Source of the DNA: Escherichia coli DSM 30083 = JCM 1649 = ATCC 11775
GTDB lineage: Bacteria > Pseudomonadota > Gammaproteobacteria > Enterobacterales > Enterobacteriaceae
Direction: 5' to 3'
NCBI RefSeq assembly: GCF_003697165.2
Contig: NZ_CP033092.2
Coordinates: forward strand, 1,674,001-1,738,000
DNA: 64,000 nt
In this document: in pieces, positions 1 to 7,825 of the stretch
Position numbering within the stretch: the stretch's first letter is position 1
Layout of the letters: the number at the start of each line of letters is the position of its first letter
Made by a program: the position numbers and the translations under genes
Notes under the pieces: model-generated
The model's database searches: none
Seen by the model: only the letters and a program-made list of their open reading frames with translations
What the model was told of the DNA's origin: nothing

Positions 1-241
1 TGCGTTTCAGAATCTGGTTTTCACTAATACATTCGCGGGCCGATTCCGCATCGGTTACCGCATAGCGCGCACCGCTGTGCAGCAGGCCGTGGTTACGCCC
101 GGTGGCACCGGTTGCGATGTCGTGGCGCTCAACCAAAATCACGCGCAGCCCGCGCAGGGCACAGTCGCGGGCAATCCCGGCTCCCGTTGCGCCACCGCCA
201 ATGATAATCACGTCACTTGATTGCGAGTCGCGAGTTTTCAT
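1..241 (-). CDS. glpA: Anaerobic glycerol-3-phosphate dehydrogenase subunit A, 5' part
   Basis: The first 80 codons of glpA read leftward off the window edge, so the gene is partial. GlpA is the FAD-binding catalytic subunit of the membrane-associated GlpABC enzyme, which oxidises sn-glycerol 3-phosphate to dihydroxyacetone phosphate in anaerobic respiration. The visible N-terminus holds the dinucleotide-binding motif DVIIIGGGATGAGIAR near residues 10-25, followed by the ERH/GATGRNHGLLHSGARY stretch typical of FAD-dependent glycerol-3-phosphate dehydrogenases. The start is the ATG complementary to 239-241. It is transcribed divergently from glpTQ across a shared control region, as in E. coli. 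Confidence 0.96.
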   Translation of the reverse strand, partial: MKTRDSQSSDVIIIGGGATGAGIARDCALRGLRVILVERHDIATGATGRNHGLLHSGARYAVTDAESARECISENQILKR

Positions 242-513
242 TGTTATCCCTCTGAAGTTCGTTTTTTACCATTTAGCCATAGTAAAAACATGAATTGTTT
301 GATTTCGCGCATATTCGCTCATAATTCGAAAGTGAAACGTGATTTCATGCGTCATTCTGAACATTTCAACCATCGTATTTAATAATGTGTGCGGTAATTC
401 ACATTTAATTTATGAATGTTTTCTTAACATCGCGGCAACTCAAGAAACGGCAGGTTCTCCCACGGAATCAGGCTGTTAATCATAAATAAGACCACGGGCC
501 ACGGAGGCTATCA
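242..513. promoter_or_regulatory. Divergent glpA / glpT control region with CRP site
   Basis: This 272-bp AT-rich gap separates glpA from glpT. A good CRP site is visible at about 386-405: TGTGC (388-392), six bases, TCACA (399-403), flanked by AA and TT. Imperfect TTCG/CGAA half-sites at roughly 300-345 could be GlpR operators, which are known here in E. coli, but I cannot delimit them by eye. The arrangement fits catabolite activation and GlpR repression of both divergent operons. A strong Shine-Dalgarno sequence, GGAGG at 503-507, precedes glpT. Confidence 0.75.
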
Positions 514-1872
514 ATGTTGAGTATTTTTAAACCAGCGCCACACAAAGCGCGCTTACCTACCGCGGAGATCGATCCGACTTATCGTCGATTGCGCTGGCAA
601 ATTTTCCTGGGGATATTCTTTGGCTATGCTGCTTACTATTTGGTTCGTAAGAACTTTGCGCTCGCTATGCCTTATCTGGTTGAGCAGGGATTCTCACGCG
701 GTGATTTAGGTTTTGCCCTTTCGGGGATCTCGATTGCTTATGGATTTTCGAAATTCATCATGGGTTCGGTATCGGATCGCTCGAATCCGCGCGTTTTCCT
801 GCCCGCAGGTTTGATTCTGGCGGCGGCAGTGATGTTGTTTATGGGCTTTGTGCCATGGGCGACGTCGAGCATTGCGGTGATGTTTGTACTGTTGTTCCTC
901 TGCGGTTGGTTCCAGGGGATGGGGTGGCCGCCGTGTGGTCGTACTATGGTGCACTGGTGGTCGCAGAAAGAACGTGGCGGCATTGTGTCAGTGTGGAACT
1001 GTGCGCACAACGTCGGTGGTGGTATTCCGCCGCTGCTGTTCCTGCTGGGGATGGCCTGGTTCAATGACTGGCACGCGGCGCTCTATATGCCCGCTTTCTG
1101 CGCCATTCTGGTGGCACTGTTCGCCTTTGCGATGATGCGCGATACCCCGCAATCCTGTGGCCTGCCGCCGATCGAAGAGTACAAAAATGATTATCCGGAC
1201 GACTATAACGAAAAAGCGGAACAGGAGCTGACCGCGAAGCAGATCTTCATGCAGTACGTGCTGCCGAACAAACTGCTGTGGTATATCGCCATCGCCAACG
1301 TGTTCGTTTATCTGCTGCGTTACGGCATCCTCGACTGGTCACCGACTTATCTGAAAGAGGTTAAGCATTTCGCGCTGGATAAATCCTCCTGGGCCTACTT
1401 CCTTTATGAATATGCAGGTATTCCGGGCACCCTGCTGTGCGGCTGGATGTCGGATAAAGTCTTTCGTGGTAACCGTGGGGCAACCGGCGTCTTCTTTATG
1501 ACACTGGTGACCATCGCGACTATCGTTTACTGGATGAACCCGGCAGGTAACCCAACCGTCGATATGATTTGTATGATTGTTATCGGCTTCCTGATCTATG
1601 GCCCTGTGATGCTGATCGGTCTACATGCGCTGGAACTGGCACCGAAAAAAGCGGCAGGTACGGCAGCGGGTTTTACCGGGCTGTTTGGTTACCTCGGCGG
1701 TTCGGTGGCGGCGAGCGCGATTGTTGGCTACACCGTGGACTTCTTCGGCTGGGATGGCGGCTTTATGGTAATGATTGGCGGCAGCATTCTGGCGGTTATC
1801 TTGTTGATTGTTGTGATGATTGGCGAAAAACGTCGCCATGAACAATTACTGCAAAAACGCAACGGAGGCTAA
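514..1872 (+). CDS. glpT: sn-Glycerol-3-phosphate:phosphate antiporter GlpT
   Basis: A 452-residue inner-membrane major facilitator of the organophosphate:Pi antiporter family. It imports glycerol 3-phosphate in exchange for inorganic phosphate and is also the entry route for fosfomycin. Twelve hydrophobic segments are apparent. The residues known from the GlpT structure are all in place: Arg45 (YYLVRKN), His165 (WNCAHNVGGG) and Arg269 (VYLLRYGILDW). The length equals the K-12 protein, with only a few substitutions that I can recall (for example Thr16 and His near the C-terminus). It is first in an operon with glpQ, which begins 4 bp after its stop. No inactivating change is visible, so transport should be functional. 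Confidence 0.98.
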   Translation: MLSIFKPAPHKARLPTAEIDPTYRRLRWQIFLGIFFGYAAYYLVRKNFALAMPYLVEQGFSRGDLGFALSGISIAYGFSKFIMGSVSDRSNPRVFLPAGLILAAAVMLFMGFVPWATSSIAVMFVLLFLCGWFQGMGWPPCGRTMVHWWSQKERGGIVSVWNCAHNVGGGIPPLLFLLGMAWFNDWHAALYMPAFCAILVALFAFAMMRDTPQSCGLPPIEEYKNDYPDDYNEKAEQELTAKQIFMQYVLPNKLLWYIAIANVFVYLLRYGILDWSPTYLKEVKHFALDKSSWAYFLYEYAGIPGTLLCGWMSDKVFRGNRGATGVFFMTLVTIATIVYWMNPAGNPTVDMICMIVIGFLIYGPVMLIGLHALELAPKKAAGTAAGFTGLFGYLGGSVAASAIVGYTVDFFGWDGGFMVMIGGSILAVILLIVVMIGEKRRHEQLLQKRNGG

Positions 1873-1876
1873 TGGC

Positions 1877-2953
1877 ATGAAATTGACGCTGAAAAACCTT
1901 AGCATGGCGATCATGATGAGCACTATAGTCATGGGAAGTAGTGCAATGGCGGCGGACAGCAACGAAAAAATAGTCATCGCCCATCGCGGTGCCAGTGGAT
2001 ATTTGCCGGAGCATACGCTGCCAGCAAAAGCGATGGCGTATGCGCAGGGAGCGGATTATCTGGAACAGGATTTGGTGATGACCAAAGACGACCATCTGGT
2101 TGTTCTGCATGACCATTATCTCGATCGTGTTACTGATGTTGCCGATCGTTTCCCGGATCGGGCGCGCAAAGACGGTCGTTACTACGCGATAGATTTCACG
2201 CTGGATGAAATTAAGTCGCTGAAATTTACCGAAGGTTTCGATATTGAAAACGGTAAAAAAGTGCAGACTTATCCGGGGCGTTTCCCAATGGGTAAATCTG
2301 ACTTCCGGGTGCACACCTTTGAAGAAGAGATTGAATTTGTTCAGGGGTTAAACCACTCTACCGGGAAAAATATCGGTATCTATCCAGAAATTAAAGCGCC
2401 GTGGTTCCATCATCAGGAAGGGAAGGATATTGCGGCAAAAACGCTGGAAGTGCTGAAGAAATATGGTTACACCGGTAAGGACGACAAAGTTTATTTGCAA
2501 TGTTTTGATGCTGATGAGCTGAAGCGTATTAAGAATGAGCTGGAACCTAAAATGGGCATGGATCTCAATCTGGTACAGCTGATTGCCTATACCGACTGGA
2601 ATGAAACGCAGCAGAAACAGCCGGACGGAAGCTGGGTTAATTACAATTACGACTGGATGTTTAAGCCGGGTGCCATGAAACAGGTGGCGGAATATGCTGA
2701 TGGTATTGGTCCGGATTACCATATGTTGATTGAGGAGACATCGCAGCCGGGTAATATCAAACTCACTGGCATGGTGCAAGATGCTCAGCAGAATAAACTG
2801 GTAGTGCATCCTTATACCGTGCGGTCAGATAAACTGCCTGAATACACTACTGATGTGAATCAGTTATATGATGCTCTGTATAACAAAGCGGGTGTAAATG
2901 GGCTATTTACTGATTTCCCTGATAAGGCAGTAAAATTCCTTAATAAAGAGTAA
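1877..2953 (+). CDS. glpQ: Periplasmic glycerophosphodiester phosphodiesterase GlpQ
   Basis: A 358-residue periplasmic enzyme that hydrolyses glycerophosphodiesters from phospholipid headgroups to glycerol 3-phosphate plus an alcohol, feeding GlpT. The chosen ATG at 1877 gives a clean signal peptide with likely cleavage after SSAMA (residue 25). An upstream in-frame start would lie inside glpT. The GDPD signature is visible: HRGASGYLPEHT near residues 34-45, then EQDLVMTKDDHLVVLHDHYLDR, with catalytic His pairs and metal-binding Glu/Asp, and PEIKAPWFHH further on. It follows glpT by 4 bp and is expected to be co-regulated by GlpR and CRP. Confidence 0.98.
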   Translation: MKLTLKNLSMAIMMSTIVMGSSAMAADSNEKIVIAHRGASGYLPEHTLPAKAMAYAQGADYLEQDLVMTKDDHLVVLHDHYLDRVTDVADRFPDRARKDGRYYAIDFTLDEIKSLKFTEGFDIENGKKVQTYPGRFPMGKSDFRVHTFEEEIEFVQGLNHSTGKNIGIYPEIKAPWFHHQEGKDIAAKTLEVLKKYGYTGKDDKVYLQCFDADELKRIKNELEPKMGMDLNLVQLIAYTDWNETQQKQPDGSWVNYNYDWMFKPGAMKQVAEYADGIGPDYHMLIEETSQPGNIKLTGMVQDAQQNKLVVHPYTVRSDKLPEYTTDVNQLYDALYNKAGVNGLFTDFPDKAVKFLNKE

Positions 2954-2962
2954 ATTAACTAC

Positions 2963-2986
2963 CGGATGGCACTTATGTGCTATCCG
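2963..2986 (+). terminator. Hairpin just downstream of glpQ
   Basis: A 10-bp inverted repeat (2963-2972 with 2977-2986, one G-U pair, TTAT loop) starts 10 bp after the glpQ stop. There is no run of T after it, so it may be a 3' stabilising or REP-like hairpin rather than a strong intrinsic terminator. It also overlaps the first codons of the small ORF at 2966. Confidence 0.45.
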
Positions 2987-3109
2987 ATACCACTCTTCAT
3001 TAAAGTCTGTGGGTTATCCTTAATTGCAATTATTTTGAGCGAGATGACTTGTTCCCGGCATAAGATACTCGTCAATACAACACGTATTATTAAGATTTTC
3101 CTCAGCTAA
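2966..3109 (+). CDS. ypaB: Possible 47-residue hydrophobic small protein
   Basis: A complete ORF of 47 codons from ATG 2966 to TAA 3107-3109 lies between glpQ and inaA. The product starts MALMCYPIPLFIKVCGLSL and has one hydrophobic, potentially membrane-spanning stretch at about residues 8-25, then a basic tail. K-12 carries an annotated 47-residue small protein, ypaB, which I place in this neighbourhood. I assign the symbol from length and position only, not from recalled sequence. Its start codon lies in the left arm of the post-glpQ hairpin and no good Shine-Dalgarno precedes it, so translation is doubtful. Confidence 0.38.
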   Translation: MALMCYPIPLFIKVCGLSLIAIILSEMTCSRHKILVNTTRIIKIFLS

Positions 3110-3155
3110 ACATCTATAGTCATTGTCGTTAATAAAAAACGACAGGCGATAGGGT

Positions 3156-3806
3156 ATGGCAGTTTCAGCAAAACACGACGAATTTAATCACTGGTGGGCA
3201 ACAGAGGGCGACTGGGTTGAAGAGCCTAACTATCGCCGTAATGGTATGAGCGGGGTGCAATGCGTCGAGCGCAACGGCAAAAAGCTGTATGTAAAGCGCA
3301 TGACGCATCATCTGTTTCATTCCGTACGTTATCCGTTCGGCCGACCAACGATTGTCCGTGAGGTTGCGGTAATTAAAGAACTGGAACGGGCCGGTGTCAT
3401 CGTGCCGAAGATCGTTTTTGGTGAAGCGGTGAAAGTTGAGGGTGAATGGCGCGCGTTGCTGGTGACTGAAGATATGGCGGGGTTCATCAGCATTGCTGAC
3501 TGGTATGCCCGGCATGCAGTATCGCCTTATTCTGACGAAGTACGGCAAGCCATGTTGAAAGCAGTGGCGCTGGCGTTTAAGAAAATGCATAGCGTTAATC
3601 GTCAGCATGGCTGTTGTTATGTTCGCCATATCTATGTGAAAACAGAAGGTAAGGCAGAAGCTGGTTTTCTTGATCTGGAGAAAAGTCGTCGCCGCTTGCG
3701 TCGTGATAAAGCGATTAATCATGACTTCCGCCAGCTGGAAAAATATCTGGAGCCGATCCCCAAAGCGGACTGGGAGCAGGTGAAAGCATATTACTACGCT
3801 ATGTAA
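3156..3806 (+). CDS. inaA: InaA, WaaP/Kdo-kinase-like protein induced by acid and redox stress
   Basis: A 216-residue cytoplasmic protein with the fold signature of the lipopolysaccharide kinase (WaaP/KdkA) family. I can see a possible beta-3 lysine (KLYVKR, Lys47), an alpha-C-like glutamate (REVAVIKEL, Glu69) and a metal-site-like FLDLEKSRR (Asp173). The catalytic-loop equivalent reads HGCCYVRHI at residues 151-159, where WaaP has HRDCYICHF, so the usual catalytic Asp appears replaced by Cys153. In E. coli inaA belongs to the Mar/Sox/Rob regulon and responds to weak acids. I could not assign the marbox with certainty. The substrate is unknown. It is a single gene followed by a REP. Confidence 0.95.
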   Translation: MAVSAKHDEFNHWWATEGDWVEEPNYRRNGMSGVQCVERNGKKLYVKRMTHHLFHSVRYPFGRPTIVREVAVIKELERAGVIVPKIVFGEAVKVEGEWRALLVTEDMAGFISIADWYARHAVSPYSDEVRQAMLKAVALAFKKMHSVNRQHGCCYVRHIYVKTEGKAEAGFLDLEKSRRRLRRDKAINHDFRQLEKYLEPIPKADWEQVKAYYYAM

Positions 3807-3810
3807 TCGT

Positions 3811-3853
3811 TGTAGGCCAGATAAGACGTATAAGCGTCGTATCTGGCGTTAAA
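3811..3853. repeat. REP palindrome between inaA and yfaE
   Basis: A single REP unit with the GTAGGCCAGATAAGACG...CGTCGTATCTGGC arms fills the short convergent gap between inaA and yfaE. Such elements usually stabilise 3' ends and can bind gyrase, IHF or Pol I. Confidence 0.85.
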
Positions 3854-3859
3854 ACCAAT

Positions 3860-4114
3860 TCACATCTCGATTTCAATATCGCCTTTTGCCCGGCAACAAC
3901 AGGGCAAAATTTCCCCCGGCTGAATAAAAGCTAACGGTTCGGCAATCCAGTCCACCTGGCCTGCGACCAGTCGGGTGCGACAGGAGCCGCAGTAACCTTC
4001 GCGGCACTGGTACTCAACCGCCACATTGTGGGATTCCAGCGCCGCCAGAAGCGAAGGGTGTTCATCCTGGCACAGCAGTTGTGTGCCAGTAATGCGCAGG
4101 GTAACGCGGGCCAT
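3860..4114 (-). CDS. yfaE: 2Fe-2S ferredoxin YfaE, NrdB cofactor maintenance
   Basis: An 84-residue plant-type [2Fe-2S] ferredoxin. The cluster ligands are visible as Cys37, Cys42 and Cys45 (CREGYCGSC) plus one cysteine of the CCC run at 72-74. YfaE is known to supply electrons that regenerate and maintain the diferric-tyrosyl radical cofactor of NrdB, and position agrees: it is the last gene of nrdA-nrdB-yfaE, and its ATG overlaps the nrdB stop by one base (translational coupling). The length is normal for this family. Confidence 0.97.
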   Translation of the reverse strand: MARVTLRITGTQLLCQDEHPSLLAALESHNVAVEYQCREGYCGSCRTRLVAGQVDWIAEPLAFIQPGEILPCCCRAKGDIEIEM

Positions 4115-5244
4115 CAGAGCTGGAAGTTACTCAAATCGTCGGTGTCCACTTCCGCGTCAATCTGCCCGACCAGATAAGAACTGACTTCCACTTCCTGCGG
4201 AGCAACCTGCACGTTATCAGACACCAGCCAGGTGTTGATCCACGGGATCGGGTTGGAGCGCGTCTGGAACGGCAGATCCAAACCGACTGCCTGCATACGG
4301 ATATTGGTGATGTATTCAACGTACTGGCAGAGGATGTCTTTATTCAGACCAATCATCGAACCATCACGGAACAGATAATCCGCCCAGTCTTTCTCTTGCT
4401 GTGCCGCCTGGACAAACAGGTCATAGCACTCCTGCTTACATTCTTCGGCAATTTCCGCCATCTCCGGATCATCCGCGCCGCTGCGCAGCAGATTCAGCAT
4501 ATGCTGGGTGCCGGTCAGGTGCAGGGCTTCGTCGCGGGCAATCAGGCGAATAATTTTGGCGTTACCTTCCATCAGCTCACGTTCAGCGAATGCGAAAGAG
4601 CAGGCAAAGCTGACGTAGAAGCGGATCGCTTCCAGCGCGTTAACGCTCATCAGGCAGAGATACAGTTTTTTCTTCAGCTCGCGCAGGCTAACGGTTACGG
4701 TTTTACCGTTAACGGTGTGGGTGCCTTCGCCCAGCAGATGCCAGTAGCTGGTCATTTCGATCAGTTCATCGTAATAGCTGGAGATCCCCTCCGCACGTTT
4801 CTGGATCTGCTCGTTGGTAACGATATCGTCAAAGACAACAGACGGATCGTTAACGATATTACGGATGATATGGGTATAGGAGCGGGAATGAATCGTTTCT
4901 GAGAACGCCCAGGTTTCTACCCAGGTTTCCAGTTCCGGGATCGAGATCAGCGGCAGCAGTGCCACGTTCGGACTGCGACCCTGAATGGAATCCAGCAGCG
5001 TCTGATATTTCAGATTGCTGATAAAGATGTGTTTTTCGTGTTCAGGTAGTGCCTGGTAATCGATACGGTCGCGGGAGACGTCAACTTCTTCCGGACGCCA
5101 GAAGAAAGAGAGCTGCTTTTCGATCAGCTTTTCGAAGATGTCATATTTTTGCTGATCGTAGCGAGCCACGTTGACCGGCTGACCAAAGAACATTGGTTCT
5201 TTGAGCTGATCATTTTTCGTCTGTGAAAAGGTGGTATATGCCAT
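4114..5244 (-). CDS. nrdB: Ribonucleotide reductase class Ia, beta subunit
   Basis: A 376-residue R2 subunit that houses the diferric centre and the stable tyrosyl radical. Counting with the initiator Met, the iron ligands Asp85, Glu116 and His119 and the radical Tyr123 are present (LLDSIQG; WAFSETIHSRSY), as is the second-half set around EAIRFYVSFACSFAFAERELMEG and ARDEALHLTGTQH. The C-terminal tail ending SNFQL is the docking peptide for NrdA. The reading frame stays open for 48 codons upstream, but the MAYTTFSQ start at 5244 is the family start, and the upstream codons translate a REP element. The gene lies downstream of nrdA, separated by a BIME. Confidence 0.98.
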   Translation of the reverse strand: MAYTTFSQTKNDQLKEPMFFGQPVNVARYDQQKYDIFEKLIEKQLSFFWRPEEVDVSRDRIDYQALPEHEKHIFISNLKYQTLLDSIQGRSPNVALLPLISIPELETWVETWAFSETIHSRSYTHIIRNIVNDPSVVFDDIVTNEQIQKRAEGISSYYDELIEMTSYWHLLGEGTHTVNGKTVTVSLRELKKKLYLCLMSVNALEAIRFYVSFACSFAFAERELMEGNAKIIRLIARDEALHLTGTQHMLNLLRSGADDPEMAEIAEECKQECYDLFVQAAQQEKDWADYLFRDGSMIGLNKDILCQYVEYITNIRMQAVGLDLPFQTRSNPIPWINTWLVSDNVQVAPQEVEVSSYLVGQIDAEVDTDDLSNFQL

Positions 5245-5269
5245 GAATGTGTCCTGTTGGGAGTTTAAT

Positions 5270-5380
5270 GCCGGATAAGGCATTTTACGCCGCATCCTGT
5301 GCCTGATGCGACGCTGGCGCATCTTATCAGGCCTACAAAACCGAGCCGTAGGCCGGATAAGGCGTTCACGCCGCATCCTG
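5270..5380. repeat. BIME (three REP units) between nrdA and nrdB
   Basis: Three alternately oriented REP sequences (about 5270-5296, 5301-5335 and 5346-5380) sit inside the nrdA-nrdB operon. The arms carry the GCCGGATAAGGCG/CGCCGCATCC consensus. Their position, just after the nrdA stop, suggests 3' protection of the nrdA segment of the transcript or gyrase binding. Confidence 0.9.
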
Positions 5381-5390
5381 TATCTCAATA

Positions 5391-7676
5391 TCAGATCTTA
5401 CATGCGCCGCTTTCGCAGCCATCGTCCTGGATTGACGGCACCAGATCGTCCTGCGCGTCTTCTGCGCCGTCACGGGTGTTCTGATAATACAGCGTTTTGA
5501 CCCCGAATTTGTAGGCAGTGAGCAGGTCTTTCAGCAACTGCTGCATCGGCACTTTTCCTGACGGGAAACGTGACGGATCGTAGTTGGTGTTAGCAGAGAT
5601 CGACTGATCGATAAATTTCTGCATGATACCCACCAGTTGCAGGTAGCCATCGTTACCCGGCATTTCCCACAGCAGCTCATAGGCGTCGTGCAGATGCTCG
5701 TAGTCCGGCACCACCTGGCGCAGAATACCGTCTTTCGACGCTTTGATGCTGACGTAGCCGCGCGGCGGTTCAATACCGTTAGTGGCGTTAGAGATCTGCG
5801 AAGAAGTCTCGGACGGCATCAGGGCAGAAAGCGTGGAGTTACGCAGGCCGTGCGTTTTGATTGACTCACGCAGTGCTTCCCAGTCGTAATGCAGCGGCTC
5901 ATTAGCGATGGCATCCAGATCTTTCTTATAGGTATCGATCGGCAGGATCCCTTTCGCGTAAGTGGTTTCGTTAAACCACGGGCACGCGCCTTGCTCTTTC
6001 GCCAGTTCATTAGACGCTTTCAGCAGGTAATACTGAATGGCTTCGAAGGTTTTATGCGTCAGGTTGTTGGCGCTGCCGTCGGAGTAGCGTTTACCGTGCT
6101 TCGCCAGGTAGTAAGCGAAGTTGATCACACCAATACCCAGCGTACGACGACCCATCGCTCCACGTTTGGCGGCCGGGATCGGGTAATCCTGATAATCCAG
6201 CAGCGCGTCGAGTGCGCGTACTGCCAGAATTGCCAGCTCTTCCAGTTCATCCAGGCTGTTAATTGCGCCCAGGTTGAAAGCAGACAGCGTACACAGCGCG
6301 ATTTCACCGTTCTCGTCGTTGACGTCGTTCAGCGGTTTGGTCGGCAGGGCGATTTCCAGGCACAGGTTAGACTGGCGCACTGGCGCGATGGCCGGATCAA
6401 ACGGGCTATGGGTATTGCAGTGGTCAACGTTCTGAATATAGATACGACCGGTAGATGCACGTTCCTGCATCATCAGCGAGAACAGCTCAACGGCTTTCAC
6501 ACGCTGCTTGCGGATGCTGTCGTCTTTCTCATATTTGGTATACAGACGTTCAAACTCTTCCTGATCGGCGAAGAACGCGTCGTACAGCCCCGGTACGTCG
6601 GACGGGCTGAACAGGGTGATATCTTCACCTTTCAGCAGGCGGGTATACATCAGTTTGTTGATTTGAACCCCGTAGTCCATATGACGCACGCGGTTGCCTT
6701 CAACCCCACGGTTGTTTTTCAACACCAGCAGGCTTTCCACTTCCAGATGCCACATCGGGTAGAACAGCGTTGCCGCACCGCCGCGCACACCGCCCTGAGA
6801 GCAGGATTTCACCGCGGTCTGGAAATGTTTGTAGAACGGAATACAACCGGTATGGAACGCTTCGCCACCGCGAATCGGGCTACCCAGCGCACGAATACGC
6901 CCGGCGTTGATGCCGATCCCGGCACGCTGGGAAACGTATTTAACAATCGCGCTGGAGGTGGCGTTAATGGAATCCAGGCTGTCGCCGCACTCGATCAGCA
7001 CGCAGGAGCTGAACTGACGAGTCGGGGTACGCACGCCGGACATGATTGGCGTCGGCAGCGAAATTTTAAATGTGGAAACCGCGTCGTAAAAACGCTTCAC
7101 GTATTGCAGGCGCGTTTCACGCGGGTAGTTCGAGAACAGGCACGCGGCAACCAGAATATAAAGGAACTGGGCGCTTTCGTAGATTTCGCCGGTCACGCGG
7201 TTCTGTACCAGATATTTGCCTTCCAGCTGCTTAACGGCAGCATAAGAGAAGGTCATATCACGGTCGTGATCGATAAACGTGTCCATCTGCTTGAACTCTT
7301 CTTCCGTGTAGTCTTCCAGCAGATGATTATCGTATTTGCCCATCTCGACCATTTTCACCACATGGTCGTACAGCGCAGGCGGCTCAAACTGACCGTAGGC
7401 TTTTTTACGCAGGTGGAAGATCGCCAGACGTGCGGCGAGATACTGATAATCCGGCGCATCACGGGAGATCAGGTCTGCGGCAGCCTTGATAATGGTTTCG
7501 TGGATGTCAGAGGTCTTGATACCGTCATAAAACTGAATGTGGGAGCGCAGCTCGACCTGGGAAATCGAAACGTTATGCAGTCCTTCTGCCGCCCAATCCA
7601 GAACGCGATGGATTTTGTCGAGATTGATGCGCTCTGTGCTACCGTCGCGCTTTGTCACCAGCAGATTCTGATTCAT
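5391..7676 (-). CDS. nrdA: Ribonucleoside-diphosphate reductase 1, alpha subunit
   Basis: The 761-residue R1 subunit, which reduces ribonucleoside diphosphates to deoxyribonucleotides with NrdB. The N-terminal ATP-cone (residues 1-95) starts MNQNLLVTKRDGSTERINLDKIH. The active-site region has the SSCVLIECGD cysteine, QSNLCLEIALPT (radical Cys and Glu) and IALCTLSAFNLGA. The C-terminal DDGCESGACKI carries the swinging redox pair Cys754/Cys759. The length equals E. coli NrdA. The gene heads nrdA-nrdB-yfaE, with NrdR and DnaA boxes immediately upstream. Confidence 0.99.
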   Translation of the reverse strand: MNQNLLVTKRDGSTERINLDKIHRVLDWAAEGLHNVSISQVELRSHIQFYDGIKTSDIHETIIKAAADLISRDAPDYQYLAARLAIFHLRKKAYGQFEPPALYDHVVKMVEMGKYDNHLLEDYTEEEFKQMDTFIDHDRDMTFSYAAVKQLEGKYLVQNRVTGEIYESAQFLYILVAACLFSNYPRETRLQYVKRFYDAVSTFKISLPTPIMSGVRTPTRQFSSCVLIECGDSLDSINATSSAIVKYVSQRAGIGINAGRIRALGSPIRGGEAFHTGCIPFYKHFQTAVKSCSQGGVRGGAATLFYPMWHLEVESLLVLKNNRGVEGNRVRHMDYGVQINKLMYTRLLKGEDITLFSPSDVPGLYDAFFADQEEFERLYTKYEKDDSIRKQRVKAVELFSLMMQERASTGRIYIQNVDHCNTHSPFDPAIAPVRQSNLCLEIALPTKPLNDVNDENGEIALCTLSAFNLGAINSLDELEELAILAVRALDALLDYQDYPIPAAKRGAMGRRTLGIGVINFAYYLAKHGKRYSDGSANNLTHKTFEAIQYYLLKASNELAKEQGACPWFNETTYAKGILPIDTYKKDLDAIANEPLHYDWEALRESIKTHGLRNSTLSALMPSETSSQISNATNGIEPPRGYVSIKASKDGILRQVVPDYEHLHDAYELLWEMPGNDGYLQLVGIMQKFIDQSISANTNYDPSRFPSGKVPMQQLLKDLLTAYKFGVKTLYYQNTRDGAEDAQDDLVPSIQDDGCESGACKI

Positions 7677-7740
7677 GTATGTCGTACCTGTTTTTCAATA
7701 GCTTCATGCAGACTACCTGTAGTGAGGGAAGCTGCTAAGA

Positions 7741-7786
7741 ACACTATATATAGGGGGTATGTTTGGGATTCACTGCAAGATAGTGT
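7741..7786 (-). promoter_or_regulatory. Paired NrdR boxes over the nrdA promoter
   Basis: Two NrdR-type boxes are visible about three helical turns apart. One is at 7741-7756 (plus-strand ACACTATATATAGGGG) and one at 7771-7786 (CACTGCAAGATAGTGT). Both match the known ACACWATATATWGTGT-like repressor box. The TATATA core of the proximal box coincides with the likely -10 region of nrdA, so bound NrdR would block the promoter when dATP/ATP signals excess deoxynucleotides. Confidence 0.85.
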
Positions 7787-7804
7787 GAAACTGGCCCTCT
7801 TGCA

Positions 7805-7825
7805 AGTGCATAACTTTGTGGATAA
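7805..7825 (-). promoter_or_regulatory. Two DnaA boxes upstream of nrdA
   Basis: On the minus strand there is a consensus DnaA box TTATCCACA (7817-7825) followed 3 bp later by the variant TTATGCACT (7805-7813), just upstream of the nrdA promoter. DnaA control of nrdA in step with replication initiation is established for E. coli, and this is the expected site pair. Confidence 0.85.

Noticed and set aside
4396..4902. 168-codon rightward ORF opposite nrdB
   Set aside because: Antisense shadow entirely inside nrdB, with no supporting signal.
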